64,000 nt of DNA from Streptomyces sp. NBC_00162 (GCF_024611995.1 NZ_CP102509.1:3720001-3784000), one strand, 5' to 3'; counted from the stretch's first letter, positions 34,008 through 43,809 are shown. Numbers and translations are program-made. The notes: generated by a model not told the origin, from the letters alone.

Positions 34008-35354
34008 ATGACTCAAAGCGTCGAGACGACCTCGGAGCTGAGCCTCCCCTCCCCGGAGGAACGCCGCAGACTGCGCGAAGCGGCGGACCTGACGCATGAG
34101 GAGGTCGCGGCCGCGGTGGGCGTCACGCCGGCCACGGTGCGCTCCTGGGAGACGGGCCGTACGGATCCCCGCGGGCGCAAGCGCGAGGCGTACGTGCAGT
34201 TCCTGGCCGGCCTCGGGGATCCGTCGGAGGGGGTCCCCGAGGCCGGGGCTGGGGCTGGGGCTGACGCTGGGGCTGGGGCTGAGCTCGAGGCGGAGGCCGA
34301 GGCGAAAAGAGCGGCGGAGGCCGAACCGGAGGCCGGGGCCGAGGCCGCCGGCCCGGCCCCGGAGGCCGTCGAGGAGGCCGTCGAGGAGGCCGTCGAGCAG
34401 GCCGTCGAGCAGGCCGTCGAGGAGGTACCGCCACTCGCCGCCGCCACAGAGGCGGGTGGGGCGGACGGGGCGGACGAGGCGGACCAGCCACCTGCGCTCC
34501 CGGAACCCGCCCCCGACGATGCTCCCGTGGCGGCGGCGACTGGCGGAGCCGCAGCGGCGTTCGACGCCCTCTACGCCCTGGCCGCCCCCGCCCTCATCCA
34601 CCAGACCTACCTGCTCACCGGCCGCCGGGCCCTCGCCCGGGAGGCCGTGGAGCGGGCGTTCCGCCAGGCCTGGCGGCAGTGGCCGGAAGTGGACACCGAT
34701 CCGGACCCGGTGGGCTGGGTCCGCACGGCCGCGTACGACTGCGCCCTCTCCCCCTGGCACCAGCTGCGCCCGGCACACCGGCATACCGACAAGCCTCCCG
34801 CCGAGCCCGCCGACCGGATCCTCCTCGACGCCCTGCTCTCGCTGCCCACCGCCCACCGCCGTACGGTCCTGCTCTACGACGGCGTCGGACTCGACCTCCC
34901 CGACACGGCCGCCGAGACCGAGGCCACCACGCCCACCGCGGGCAGCCGCCTGCTCCACGCGCACGAATACCTCGCCGACCGGGTACCCGAACTGGCCGAC
35001 GTACCGCCCGGGGAACAGTCCGAGCTGCTGCACGACATGCTCGCGGCGCTGACTCCGGCGGTGCGGCTCGAACCGCGCCCCGCGGCCCTCGTACGCGGCC
35101 GCGCGGAGGGGCGTACCCGGCTGTGGACCCGCGCCGCCCTCGGCATGACCTCGGTCATCGCGGTCGCGACGGCGTACACGGCCGCGACCGCGCCCACCCA
35201 GTACCAGCCGCCGATCGCCCCCGGTGTGAACGTCTCGGGCGTGCCCCCGCTCAGCGGCCCCCAGCGGCTCACCGAGCAGAGCAGGCTGCTCCACGACAAG
35301 CTGCGGGCGGACCCGGACTCCGGGCCCGCCCGCCTCACGCCCGGGATCGAATGA
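34008..35354 (+). CDS. membrane-anchored HTH/sigma-like regulator
   Basis: A 448-residue multidomain protein. Residues about 18-60 form an XRE helix-turn-helix ([27 protein letters not shown]). Residues about 65-160 are a low-complexity Ala/Glu/Pro linker with tandem EAVE-type repeats encoded by 12-bp units. Residues about 175-330 resemble ECF sigma-factor regions 2 and 4 ([21 protein letters not shown]; then [20 protein letters not shown]). A transmembrane helix (about residues 375-395) precedes an outer tail. The combination HTH plus sigma-like plus membrane anchor is unusual; it may act as a membrane-held regulator. Activity unknown. Confidence 0.65.
   Translation: MTQSVETTSELSLPSPEERRRLREAADLTHEEVAAAVGVTPATVRSWETGRTDPRGRKREAYVQFLAGLGDPSEGVPEAGAGAGADAGAGAELEAEAEAKRAAEAEPEAGAEAAGPAPEAVEEAVEEAVEQAVEQAVEEVPPLAAATEAGGADGADEADQPPALPEPAPDDAPVAAATGGAAAAFDALYALAAPALIHQTYLLTGRRALAREAVERAFRQAWRQWPEVDTDPDPVGWVRTAAYDCALSPWHQLRPAHRHTDKPPAEPADRILLDALLSLPTAHRRTVLLYDGVGLDLPDTAAETEATTPTAGSRLLHAHEYLADRVPELADVPPGEQSELLHDMLAALTPAVRLEPRPAALVRGRAEGRTRLWTRAALGMTSVIAVATAYTAATAPTQYQPPIAPGVNVSGVPPLSGPQRLTEQSRLLHDKLRADPDSGPARLTPGIE
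34246..34424. repeat. in-gene short tandem repeats
   Basis: Within the HTH/sigma-like gene: GCTGGG-type hexamers (34246-34282) encoding Gly-Ala repeats, and five 12-bp GCCGTCGAGGAG/CAG units (34366-34424) encoding EAVE/EAVQ repeats. Likely prone to length variation by replication slippage. Confidence 0.8.
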
Positions 35355-35357
35355 GAA

Positions 35358-35400
35358 ACGGGCGTGGCCCGCACCCGGGAAGGGTGCGGGCCACGCCCGT
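35358..35400. terminator. strong terminator
   Basis: Perfect 19-bp inverted repeat ACGGGCGTGGCCCGCACCC with its complement, five-base loop, between the HTH/sigma-like gene and the convergent sucD. Probably works in both directions. Confidence 0.85.
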
Positions 35401-35415
35401 GCACGCGTACTGCTG

Positions 35416-36306
35416 TTACTGCGCGGCGTTCAGGATCTCGCGCGCCAGCTTGGCGGTCTCGGTCGGCGTCTTGCCGACCTTCACGCCGGCGGCCTCGAGG
35501 GCCTCCTTCTTGGCCTGCGCGGTACCGGAGGAACCGGAGACGATGGCGCCCGCGTGGCCCATGGTCTTGCCCTCGGGGGCGGTGAAGCCCGCGACGTAGC
35601 CGACGACCGGCTTGGTGACGTTCTTCGCGATGAAGTCCGCCGCACGCTCCTCGGCATCGCCGCCGATCTCGCCGATCATGACGATCAGGTCGGTGTCGGG
35701 GTCGGCCTCGAACGCCTCGAGGGCGTCGATGTGCGTGGTGCCGATGACCGGGTCGCCACCGATGCCGACGGCCGAGGAGAAGCCGATGTCACGGAGCTCG
35801 TACATCATCTGGTAGGTCAGCGTGCCGGACTTGGACACGAGACCGATGCGGCCGGGCTTGGTGATGTCGCCCGGGATGATGCCGGCGTTGGACTGGCCGG
35901 GGGTGATCAGACCCGGGCAGTTCGGGCCGATGATCCGGGTCTTGTTGCCCTTGGCGATCGCGTACGCCCAGAAGGCGGCGGAGTCGTGCACCGCGATGCC
36001 CTCGGTGATGACGACGGCCAGCGGGATCTCGGCGTCGATCGCCTCGACCACGGCGGCCTTGGCGAAGGCCGGCGGGACGAAGAGGACGGAGACGTTGGCG
36101 CCCGTCTTCTCCATCGCCTCGGCGACGGAGCCGAAGACCGGGACCTCGGTGCCGTCGAAGTCGACGGTGGTGCCGGCCTTGCGCGGGTTCACGCCGCCGA
36201 CGATGTTGGTGCCGTCAGCCAGCATCAGCTTGGTGTGCTTCATGCCCGTGGCACCGGTCATGCCCTGGACGATGACCTTGCTGTCCTTGTTGAGGAAGAT
36301 AGCCAT
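35416..36306 (-). CDS. sucD: succinyl-CoA synthetase alpha subunit
   Basis: A 296-residue CoA-binding subunit. It begins [18 protein letters not shown] with the CoA-binding glycine motif, has [15 protein letters not shown], and the phosphohistidine in [20 protein letters not shown]. Together with sucC it makes succinate, CoA and ATP from succinyl-CoA in the TCA cycle. Starts 21 bp after the sucC stop. Confidence 0.97.
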   Translation of the reverse strand: MAIFLNKDSKVIVQGMTGATGMKHTKLMLADGTNIVGGVNPRKAGTTVDFDGTEVPVFGSVAEAMEKTGANVSVLFVPPAFAKAAVVEAIDAEIPLAVVITEGIAVHDSAAFWAYAIAKGNKTRIIGPNCPGLITPGQSNAGIIPGDITKPGRIGLVSKSGTLTYQMMYELRDIGFSSAVGIGGDPVIGTTHIDALEAFEADPDTDLIVMIGEIGGDAEERAADFIAKNVTKPVVGYVAGFTAPEGKTMGHAGAIVSGSSGTAQAKKEALEAAGVKVGKTPTETAKLAREILNAAQ

Positions 36307-36327
36307 GTGAGTCTGTGACCTCTGCCC

Positions 36328-37506
36328 TTACTTCGCAGCCGCGAGCTCGGCGGCCTTGTCGGCCGCGCCGTCCATGGTGTCCACGCGCTGGACCAGCGGG
36401 TGGTTGGCGTCCGAGAGGATCTTGCGACCCAGCTCGGCGTTGTTGCCGTCGAGACGGACGACGAGCGGCTTGGTGACCGCCTCGCCCTTCTCCTCCAGCA
36501 GGGCCAGCGCCTGGACGATGCCGTTGGCGACCTCGTCGCACGCGGTGATGCCACCGAAGACGTTGACGAAGACGGACTTGACGTCCGGGTCGCCGAGGAT
36601 GATCTCGAGACCGTTGGCCATGACGGCGGCGGAGGCGCCACCGCCGATGTCCAGGAAGTTGGCGGGCTTGACGCCGCCGTGGTTCTCGCCGGCGTAGGCG
36701 ACGACGTCGAGGGTGCTCATGACGAGACCCGCGCCGTTGCCGATGATGCCGACCTCGCCCTCGAGCTTCACGTAGTTGAGGTTCTTCGCCTTGGCGGCGG
36801 CCTCGAGCGGGTTCGCGGCCGCGTGGTCCACGAACTCCTCGTGACCCGGCTGGCGGAACTCGGCGTTCTCGTCGAGCGAGACCTTGCCGTCGAGCGCGAT
36901 GACGTCGCCGTTGGCGACCTTCGCGAGCGGGTTGACCTCGACGAGGAGCGCGTCCTCGGCGATGAAGGTCGCCCACAGGGTCACGAGGACCTCGGCGACC
37001 TTCTCGGCGACCTCGGCCGGGAACTGCGCCAGCGCGACGATCTCGCGGGCCTTCTCGATGGTCACGCCCTCGTTGGCGTTCACCGGGACCTTGGCGAGCT
37101 TCTCCGGGGTCTCCTCGGCGACCTGCTCGATGTCCATGCCGCCCGCGACCGACGCCATGGCGAGGAAGGTGCGGTTGGTGCGGTCGAGGAGGTACGAGAC
37201 GTAGTACTCCTCGAGGATCTCGGGAGCCGTCTCGGCGATCATCACCTTGTGGACCGTGTGGCCCTTGATGTCCATGCCGAGGATGTCCGTCGCCCGGGCG
37301 ACAGCCTCGTCCGGGGTGGCGGCCAGCTTCACGCCGCCGGCCTTGCCGCGGCCGCCGACCTTCACCTGCGCCTTGACGACCGACTTGCCGCCCAGCCGCT
37401 CGGTGGCCTCGCGAGCCGCCTCAGGCGTGTCGATGACTTCACCGGCCAGCACCGGTACACCGTGCTTGGCGAAGAGGTCCCTCGCCTGGTACTCGAACAG
37501 GTCCAC
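36328..37506 (-). CDS. sucC: succinyl-CoA synthetase beta subunit
   Basis: A 392-residue ATP-grasp subunit of succinyl-CoA synthetase, complete. Early signatures [18 protein letters not shown] and the ATP-binding Lys segment [15 protein letters not shown] are clear, followed by the [11 protein letters not shown] region and [17 protein letters not shown] metal/nucleotide segment (here [15 protein letters not shown]). First gene of the sucCD operon. A 270-bp region in front carries a possible Crp-type site and a palindrome. Confidence 0.97.
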   Translation of the reverse strand: MDLFEYQARDLFAKHGVPVLAGEVIDTPEAAREATERLGGKSVVKAQVKVGGRGKAGGVKLAATPDEAVARATDILGMDIKGHTVHKVMIAETAPEILEEYYVSYLLDRTNRTFLAMASVAGGMDIEQVAEETPEKLAKVPVNANEGVTIEKAREIVALAQFPAEVAEKVAEVLVTLWATFIAEDALLVEVNPLAKVANGDVIALDGKVSLDENAEFRQPGHEEFVDHAAANPLEAAAKAKNLNYVKLEGEVGIIGNGAGLVMSTLDVVAYAGENHGGVKPANFLDIGGGASAAVMANGLEIILGDPDVKSVFVNVFGGITACDEVANGIVQALALLEEKGEAVTKPLVVRLDGNNAELGRKILSDANHPLVQRVDTMDGAADKAAELAAAK

Positions 37507-37590
37507 GCGCGTCCGTCCCTTGTCTTTTTTAAAGATTCGCAGTGATTCGCGGTTGTCTGCTATCTGCGTGGGCGTGCCGCGGAGGGCAAC

Positions 37591-37606
37591 GTGACGGCGC
37601 TGTCAC
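37591..37606. promoter_or_regulatory. palindrome upstream of sucC
   Basis: GTGACGGCGCTGTCAC, a palindrome except for one mismatched pair per half (GTGAC-N-GCGC-N-GTCAC), about 85 bp upstream of the sucC start codon. A plausible operator for an unknown regulator. Confidence 0.4.
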
Positions 37607-37703
37607 AAGGAAGGCGCACACGGTGACCGTGGACGCGGCATGTCCGTCCCGCAGGTTATCCCCGTGGGCCGTAGGTCCCTAAATCGCAGATCACACCTGA
37701 GCG

Positions 37704-37717
37704 GTGATACCTGTCAC
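37704..37717. promoter_or_regulatory. candidate Crp-type site
   Basis: GTG-ATACCT-GTCAC fits the GTG-N6-GNCAC form that I recall for the Streptomyces Crp site. It lies about 200 bp upstream of sucC. Distance to sucC is long and the VWA operon ends just below, so it could also concern transcripts not seen here. The rest of 37507-37776 has no gene. Confidence 0.35.
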
Positions 37718-37776
37718 AGATCGCCTCACGGTTGAACTGGAAGTTCGTGCGATCGGCCCATTCACAACGGTGAAGG

Positions 37777-38925
37777 TCACGGAACCGGCAGGGGCCGCTT
37801 CTCCAGCGCCGCGGCCATCACCTCCGGGAACAGGTCGGGGGTGCAGGCGAAGGCGGGCGCGCCGAGCGCCGCGAGGGCGGCGGCGTGCTCGCGGTCGTAG
37901 GCCGGGGCGCCCTCGTCGGACAGTGCGAGCAGGGTCACGAACTCCACCCCCGAGGCCTTCATCGCGGCGACCCGCTTGAGCATCTCGTTGCGTATGCCGC
38001 CCTCGTAGAGATCACTGATCAGGACCACGACGGTGTCGGCGGGCCGGGTGATCTTCGACTGGCAGTAGGCGAGAGCCCGGTTGATGTCGGTGCCGCCGCC
38101 GAGCTGGGTGCCGAAGAGGACGTCGACCGGATCGTCGAGCTGGTCCGTGAGGTCGACGACGGCGGTGTCGAAGACGACGAGGCGGGTGGCGATCGAGCGC
38201 ATGGACGCGAGGACGGCGCCGAAGACGGAGGCGTAGACGACGGAGGCCGCCATCGAACCCGACTGGTCGATGCAGAGGATCACCTCCTTCTTCACCGATT
38301 GCGCCGCCCGGCCGTACCCGATCAGCCGTTCGGGGACGACCGTGCGGTACTCGGGCAGGTAGTTCTTGAGGTTGGCCCGGATCGTGCGGTTCCAGTCGAT
38401 GTCGTGGTGGCGGGGGCGGCTGATCCGGGCGGAGCGGTCCAGGGCGCCGGTGAGCGTGGCCCGGGTGCGCGTCGCGAGGCGCTTCTCCAGCTGCTCGACG
38501 ACCTTGCGGACCACGGCCCGGGCCGTCTCCTTCGTGGTGTCGGGCATCGCCTTGTTCAGGGAGAGCAGGGTGCCGACCAGGTGCACGTCGGGCTCGACGG
38601 CCTCCAGCATCTCCGGCTCCAGCAGCAGGGCGGACAGGCCGAGCCGCTCGATGGCGTCGCGCTGCATGACCTGGACCACCGAGCTGGGGAAGTACGTACG
38701 GATGTCCCCGAGCCAGCGCGCCACATTCGGCGCGGACCCGCCGAGCCCGGCGGAGCGCGGGCCCGACCCCTTGCGCGGGCCGCCCGATCCGCCCCCGCCG
38801 TAGAGGGCGCCGAGCGCGGCGTCCATGTCCGCGTCCCGCCCGGTCAGCGCGCGGCCCGTCCCGTCGGCCTCTCCACCGCCGAGCACCAGCCGCCACCGCC
38901 GCAGTCGCTCGTCCGCCGTGTCCAT
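37777..38925 (-). CDS. VWA-domain protein (YehP-like)
   Basis: A 382-residue protein whose C-terminal part (about residues 205-370) is a von Willebrand factor A domain. The MIDAS motif D-Q-S-G-S lies in ILCIDQSGSMAASVVYASVFG and the later Asp in VLISDLYEGG. The N-terminal half is helical. It starts one base inside the stop of the DUF5682 gene (TGATG). Together with MoxR ATPase, DUF5682 and SWIM proteins it matches, from memory, the E. coli yehL-M-P-Q cluster (378-residue YehP). Predicted to work with the MoxR ATPase as metal-dependent adaptor. Target unknown. Confidence 0.82.
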   Translation of the reverse strand: MDTADERLRRWRLVLGGGEADGTGRALTGRDADMDAALGALYGGGGSGGPRKGSGPRSAGLGGSAPNVARWLGDIRTYFPSSVVQVMQRDAIERLGLSALLLEPEMLEAVEPDVHLVGTLLSLNKAMPDTTKETARAVVRKVVEQLEKRLATRTRATLTGALDRSARISRPRHHDIDWNRTIRANLKNYLPEYRTVVPERLIGYGRAAQSVKKEVILCIDQSGSMAASVVYASVFGAVLASMRSIATRLVVFDTAVVDLTDQLDDPVDVLFGTQLGGGTDINRALAYCQSKITRPADTVVVLISDLYEGGIRNEMLKRVAAMKASGVEFVTLLALSDEGAPAYDREHAAALAALGAPAFACTPDLFPEVMAAALEKRPLPVP

Positions 38926-41228
38926 CAGCCCACCCCCGCAAGGTCGTGTCCGTCATGTCCGGCCGGTCCCGGGCCGGCGAGCAGCAGCCGGACCAGGTCC
39001 AGCACCCCGTCGGCGCGGGCCGGGTCCAGCTCCGGGCCGAAGCCCTCGGGGGCCGAGCCGGCGCGCGAGGGCGCGGCCGGGCCGCCCGGGCCGCGCCGGA
39101 CCAGCTCGCCCAGGGTCCGCTTCACCCCCGGCTCGTACGCCCCGAACGTCCGCCGCAGCAGCGGCAGCACGTCGATGAAGGCACGCTCGGGCACTCCCGA
39201 CAGCCAGGTGTCGATCAGGCCCAGCAGCCGGTCGTCGTGGACCAGCAGGGTCCCGCCGCCCGAACTGCCGCCCGCGAAGCCCTCGATCCAGCCCGCGGCG
39301 TCGGCCGGGGACGCCGCAGGGGACAGCGCGAGCCCCATCAGCCGCGCCGTTTCCGCGGCCGGAAGCCGCCCGTCGTCGAGCAGCAGCCGGGCCGCCCGGC
39401 CGCGGATCAGGCCCGGCACGGTCTCCCGGCCTGACAGCGTCCGCAGCACCGCGGACCAGCGCTCGCGCAGCCCCTCGTCGGCGTCCGCCAGCAGCCCGAC
39501 CGCCCCGTGCACCCCGTCCACGTGGCCGCGCAGCTCCGCCGCCGCGTCGGCGTCCAGGCCGGCGGCGCAGGCGGGTGGCAGCGCCACGCATATCCGCTCG
39601 GCGAGCCCGGCCGCCACCGTGCCGAGGGCCGCCGCGTCGGTGCCGCGGACGTCCCCGTACCGCAGCGAACGGGCCAGCGCGGGCAGCGCCTTGGCGAGCC
39701 GCGCCACATCGGTGTCCAGCGCGGCCCGGTCCGCGAGCGCCCGCAGGACGGCGGGCAGCGCCTCGGACAGCCCGGCCAGCAGGCACCGCTCGGCGAGCGC
39801 CGTGACCTCGCCCAGCTCCCCGGCCCCGGCCGCGTCCGCGTCCGCCTTGGCGGTGGCCGCCGCGAGCACGGTGGTGCCCCAGATACCGGCCTCCGCGACC
39901 CGCACCGACAGCTCCGGCTCCCAGCGCAACCGCCAGGTCTCCCGGAAGGTCCCGGTGCTGCCCCTCGACGCGGCCGGTATGCCCCAGTCGATGCCGAGCA
40001 GCCGCAGGCGGTGCAGCAGCAGCGACTTGGCCGCGTCGGTCTCCTTGCGCAGGTCGAGCTCCAGCTCGCGGTCCTGCGCCTCGGGCTTGAGACGCAGCGA
40101 GCGCTGCCGGCGGGTCAGGTCGCGCTGGAGCGGTACGACGGGCGCCGTGTCCGGGACCTCGCCGAGCACGTCCCCGACGACGAGCCGGTCCTCGATCAGC
40201 GCGAGCGGTACGTCGGATCCGTCGCACATCACCGCCCGGACCGCCTCCAGGGTCTCCGTCAGCCCGGGCAGCGGCCTTCCGCGCATCGCGGCCAGCGTCT
40301 CAGCCAGCCGGACCGCCTCGATGACGTGCGCCGAGGAGACCTGGCGGTCCTCCTCGCGGAGCAGCCCCGCGACCTTGGTCAGCCACCGCTCCACGGGCCG
40401 GTCCCGGGCCTCGAAGAGGTGCGCGTACCAGCCGGGCGAGGTGATGCCCGCGCCGTACCCGCCGGCCCGGGCCAGCCTGCGGTGGGTCCAGGGCACCCAG
40501 GTGGTCTCCACCTTGACCTTCGGCAGGCCGGTGAGCAGTGCCTTGTCGGCGGCCGCGGTGGTCCTGGCCCGCAGCGCCGGGACGTGCCAGGCCCCGCACA
40601 CCACGGCGTACGCGTCGCCGAACTCCCGGTGGGCGGCCCGCATCCGCTGCCGCATGTACGCCTCGCGGACGAGGTCGCGGGAGTGGCCGCCGTCGCCGTA
40701 CGCCTCGCGCAGGGCGCCCATGGCCTCCCCGAGCGCCTCGAAGGCGGCCAGCGGGTCCCGCACGGCCCCGGTGCCCCGGTGTTCGACCACGTCCTCCCAC
40801 CAGCGCTCGGGGTCGTCGTACCCGGCGGTCTCGGCCAGCACCGCGAGAGGGTCCACCCGCATGGAATCGGGATCCCCGCCCCCTTCCTCCCCCTCCTCGC
40901 CCTCCTCACGGCGGGCCAGCGAGTGCGCGGCCGGGAGGTCCGTGAACCGCACCGGTACGCCCGCCTCCTGCGCCCAGCGGATCGCGATCCACTCCGGGGA
41001 GAAGCCGGCCAGCGGCCAGAACGCGGCCCGGCCGGGGTCGTCCGCGGCGTGTGCGAGCAGCGCCACGGGCGGCCTCATCCCGGGATCGGCGGCCAGGCCG
41101 AGCAGCGCGTCCCCCTCGGGCGGCCCCTCGACCAGCACGGCCGCCGGCCGGGCCGCGTCGAGGGCGGCGCGCACCGCGCGGGCCGAGCCGGGCCCGTGGT
41201 GCCGTACGCCCAGCAGCAGTGGGCTCAT
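38925..41228 (-). CDS. DUF5682 protein (YehM-like)
   Basis: A 767-residue protein of the DUF5682 family. It opens LLLGVRHHGPGSARAVRAAL, the family hallmark HHGPGS. The rest is Ala/Leu-rich helical repeats, with a Gly-rich HWLS-type region near the C-terminus (RAFIDVLPLLRRTFGAYEPG). No signal peptide or membrane span. Length matches E. coli YehM (about 760). It overlaps the MoxR stop by 4 bp upstream and the VWA start downstream, so the three are one coupled operon. Biochemical role unknown; it may be a large scaffold or substrate binder of the MoxR/VWA machine. Confidence 0.8.
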   Translation of the reverse strand: MSPLLLGVRHHGPGSARAVRAALDAARPAAVLVEGPPEGDALLGLAADPGMRPPVALLAHAADDPGRAAFWPLAGFSPEWIAIRWAQEAGVPVRFTDLPAAHSLARREEGEEGEEGGGDPDSMRVDPLAVLAETAGYDDPERWWEDVVEHRGTGAVRDPLAAFEALGEAMGALREAYGDGGHSRDLVREAYMRQRMRAAHREFGDAYAVVCGAWHVPALRARTTAAADKALLTGLPKVKVETTWVPWTHRRLARAGGYGAGITSPGWYAHLFEARDRPVERWLTKVAGLLREEDRQVSSAHVIEAVRLAETLAAMRGRPLPGLTETLEAVRAVMCDGSDVPLALIEDRLVVGDVLGEVPDTAPVVPLQRDLTRRQRSLRLKPEAQDRELELDLRKETDAAKSLLLHRLRLLGIDWGIPAASRGSTGTFRETWRLRWEPELSVRVAEAGIWGTTVLAAATAKADADAAGAGELGEVTALAERCLLAGLSEALPAVLRALADRAALDTDVARLAKALPALARSLRYGDVRGTDAAALGTVAAGLAERICVALPPACAAGLDADAAAELRGHVDGVHGAVGLLADADEGLRERWSAVLRTLSGRETVPGLIRGRAARLLLDDGRLPAAETARLMGLALSPAASPADAAGWIEGFAGGSSGGGTLLVHDDRLLGLIDTWLSGVPERAFIDVLPLLRRTFGAYEPGVKRTLGELVRRGPGGPAAPSRAGSAPEGFGPELDPARADGVLDLVRLLLAGPGPAGHDGHDLAGVG

Positions 41229-42331
41229 ACGGTCACCTCCCGGCAGGCGCGGTAGAAGTCCTTCCAGCCGTCCCGCTCGCGGACCACGGCCTCCAGGTAC
41301 TCCTGCCAGACGACCTTGTCGGCGGCCGGGTCGCGGATGACGGCGCCGAGGATTCCGGCGGCCACGTCGGAGGGGCGCAGCACGCCGTCCCCGAAGTGGG
41401 CGGCCAGCGCCAGGCCGCCGGTGACGACGGAGATGGCCTCGGCGGTGGACAGGGTGCCGCTGGGCGACTTCACCTTCGTACGGCCGTCGCCGGTGACTCC
41501 GTCGCGCAGCTCGCGGAAGACGGTGACGACGCGGCGGATCTCCTCCAGGCCCTCGGGCACGGCCGGCAGGTCGAGGGCGCGGCCCATCTGGTCGACGCGG
41601 CGGGCGACGATGTCGACCTCGGCGTCGGCGGTGGCGGGCAGCGGCAGGACGACGGTGTTGAAGCGCCGGCGCAGCGCGCTGGAGAGCTCGTTGACCCCGC
41701 GGTCGCGGTCGTTGGCGGTGGCGATGAGGTTGAAGCCGCCGACGGCCTGCACCTCTTCGCCGAGCTCCGGTATCGGGAGGGTCTTCTCGGACAGGACGGT
41801 GATGAGGGTGTCCTGGACGTCGGCGGGGATGCGGGTGAGCTCCTCGACGCGGGCGGTCATGCCGTCGGCCATGGCCCGCATGACCGGGCTGGGCACGAGG
41901 GCCTCGCGGCTGGGGCCGTGGGCGAGCAGCCGGGCGTAGTTCCATCCGTACCGGATGGCCTCCTCCGGGGTTCCGGCGGTGCCCTGGACGAGGAGGGTGG
42001 AGTCTCCGCTGACGGCGGCGGCGAGGTGTTCGGAGACCCAGGTCTTCGCGGTGCCGGGGACGCCGAGGAGGAGCAGTGCACGGTCGGTGGCCAGCGTGGT
42101 GACGGCGACTTCGACGATGCGGCGCGGCCCGATGTACTTGGGCGTGATCACCGTGCCGTCGTCGAGGGTGCCGCCGAGCAGGTACGTGGCCACGGCCCAC
42201 GGGGACAGCTTCCAGCGGGCCGGGCGGGGCCGGTCGTCGGTGGCCGCCAGGGCTTTCAGTTCGTGTGCGAAAGCGTCTTCGGCGTGCGGTCGCAGCGCCT
42301 GGGCGCCCTTGTTGTCCTCGGGCATGGTCAT
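41225..42331 (-). CDS. MoxR-family AAA+ ATPase (YehL-like)
   Basis: A 368-residue AAA+ protein. The Walker A motif is G-V-P-G-T-A-K-T in LLLLGVPGTAKTWVSEHL. At the Walker B position the sequence reads TARVEELTRIPADVQDTL, with Glu-Glu where DE is common. Sensor-1 is FNLIATANDRDRGVNEL and the Arg finger LRRRFNTVVLPLP follows. The first ATG after GGAGGGGG is used; the frame runs further upstream past the divergent promoter but is not coding there. First gene of the MoxR-DUF5682-VWA operon; divergent from SWIM gene. Confidence 0.87.
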   Translation of the reverse strand: MTMPEDNKGAQALRPHAEDAFAHELKALAATDDRPRPARWKLSPWAVATYLLGGTLDDGTVITPKYIGPRRIVEVAVTTLATDRALLLLGVPGTAKTWVSEHLAAAVSGDSTLLVQGTAGTPEEAIRYGWNYARLLAHGPSREALVPSPVMRAMADGMTARVEELTRIPADVQDTLITVLSEKTLPIPELGEEVQAVGGFNLIATANDRDRGVNELSSALRRRFNTVVLPLPATADAEVDIVARRVDQMGRALDLPAVPEGLEEIRRVVTVFRELRDGVTGDGRTKVKSPSGTLSTAEAISVVTGGLALAAHFGDGVLRPSDVAAGILGAVIRDPAADKVVWQEYLEAVVRERDGWKDFYRACREVTV

Positions 42332-42386
42332 GGTCCCCCTCCAATGCTCGGCAGCCGCTCCCGACTGCTGGATCCAAGGTGCACCA

Positions 42387-42447
42387 CGCCACTGACAACG
42401 GTCCTTGTTCGAGGCGTTGTTGCAGGTCAGAGCGATTGTCAGTGGCG
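42387..42447. promoter_or_regulatory. 12-bp inverted repeat in divergent promoter region
   Basis: CGCCACTGACAA (42387-42398) and its perfect complement TTGTCAGTGGCG (42436-42447), separated by 37 bp, in the gap between the MoxR and SWIM genes. Each arm begins or ends with TTGTCA, a -35-like hexamer, so the dyad may be a pair of outward-facing promoters or a shared operator. Confidence 0.5.
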
Positions 42448-42465
42448 GTCCGTACGGTGGTTCAC

Positions 42466-43809
42466 ATGACTGAGCAGGGGGTCCGCTGGACGGCGGAACA
42501 GGTACTGGCTCTGGCTCCTGACGATGCCTCACGCAAGGCGGGAAGCAGACTCGGCGGGGCGGGGCCGTGGTCGCAGATCGGAGGTTCCGCTTCCGGTTCT
42601 GTATGGGGGTTGTGCAAGGGCAGCGGCAGCAAGCCGTACCGCACGGTCGTGGACCTGGCGGGACCGGCGTACAAGTGCTCCTGCCCGAGCCGGAAGTTCC
42701 CGTGCAAGCACGCGCTGGGCCTGCTGCTGCTCTGGTCCGCGGAGGGGGCGGGCGAGCCGGGAGAGGCGCCGGACTGGGCCGCGGAGTGGCTGGCGGAGCG
42801 TGCGGCGAAGGCTGCGCGACCGGCCGCCGCGACGGGCAGGCCGGTGGACGAGGAGGGGGCCCGGCGGCGGGCCGAGCGGCGGGCGGCTCGGATCGGCGCG
42901 GGCGTCACCGAGCTGGAGCAGCGCCTGGCCGACCTCCTGCGCGGCGGTCTCGCCGGGCAGGAGCAGTCGGGTTACGCGGCGTGGGAGGAGACGGCCGCCC
43001 GGATGATCGACGCCCAGGCGCCCGGACTGGCGGGACGCGTAAGGGAGTTGGGCACGATACCCAGTTGCGGCCCCGGCTGGCCCGCCAGGATGCTGGAGGA
43101 GGCGGCGCTGCTGCACCTGCTGGACCGGGCCTGGCTGGGCGTGTCGGCACTGCCCGAAGAGCTGGCCGCGACCGTGCGCAGCCGGGTGGGACTGCCGGCC
43201 TCCGGGGAGGGGGAGGCCGTACGGGACCGCTGGCTGGTGCTGGCTCAGTACGACTCGGTGTCGCCGGACGGCCGGCTCACCACCCGCCGGATATGGCTGC
43301 GCGGGCTGGGGGGCGGGCGGCCGGCCCTGGTGCTGGACTTCGGACCGGCGGGGCGGCCGCCGGGGCTGGCACTGCCGGTGGGGCTGGTACTGGAGGCGGA
43401 AGTCCGCTTCCGGCCCGGTTCGGCGGGGCTGCGGGCGGATCTCGGGGAAAGGGTCGCCGCGGCCGTGCCGTGTGCGGAGGTTCCGGCCGGGGTGAGCACG
43501 GGGGCTGCCCTGGAGGCCTACGGGGCCGCGCTGCGGGAGGACCCGTGGCTGGAGTCCTGGCCGGTGGTGCTCGGCCGAGTGATCCCGATACCGGGAGAGC
43601 TCGGCTGGCAACTGGCGGACGCGGAGGGTGACTCCGCCCTGCCGGTGCCCGTCACCGGGGCGGGCAGCCGCTCCCGCGGGGGCCTGTGGCAGCTGGCCGC
43701 GTTGTCGGGCGGGGGCCCGGTGACGGTGTTCGGGGAGTGCGGCCACCGCGGCTTCACACCGCTGACCGCCTGGCAGCCGGGCTCGCCCGAGCCGGTGCCG
43801 CTGGCCTGA
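42466..43809 (+). CDS. SWIM zinc-finger protein (YehQ-like)
   Basis: A 447-residue protein. The SWIM zinc-binding pattern C-x-C-x(n)-C-x-H is in YKCSCPSRKFPCKHALGLLL (about residues 68-87). A charged helical region follows (about 100-160), then an Ala/Leu-rich globular part with RWLVLAQYDSVSPDG and mostly beta segments. Long SWIM proteins of this type accompany MoxR/VWA systems and likely bind nucleic acid or protein. The ATG at 42466 is preceded by the dyad described above. Followed after 252 bp by the DUF5691 gene on the same strand. Confidence 0.83.
   Translation: MTEQGVRWTAEQVLALAPDDASRKAGSRLGGAGPWSQIGGSASGSVWGLCKGSGSKPYRTVVDLAGPAYKCSCPSRKFPCKHALGLLLLWSAEGAGEPGEAPDWAAEWLAERAAKAARPAAATGRPVDEEGARRRAERRAARIGAGVTELEQRLADLLRGGLAGQEQSGYAAWEETAARMIDAQAPGLAGRVRELGTIPSCGPGWPARMLEEAALLHLLDRAWLGVSALPEELAATVRSRVGLPASGEGEAVRDRWLVLAQYDSVSPDGRLTTRRIWLRGLGGGRPALVLDFGPAGRPPGLALPVGLVLEAEVRFRPGSAGLRADLGERVAAAVPCAEVPAGVSTGAALEAYGAALREDPWLESWPVVLGRVIPIPGELGWQLADAEGDSALPVPVTGAGSRSRGGLWQLAALSGGGPVTVFGECGHRGFTPLTAWQPGSPEPVPLA

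Noticed and set aside
34366..34424. Regular short repeats that might suggest a CRISPR array
   Set aside because: They are 12-bp units inside a coding region with no spacers, and code for EAVE repeats.
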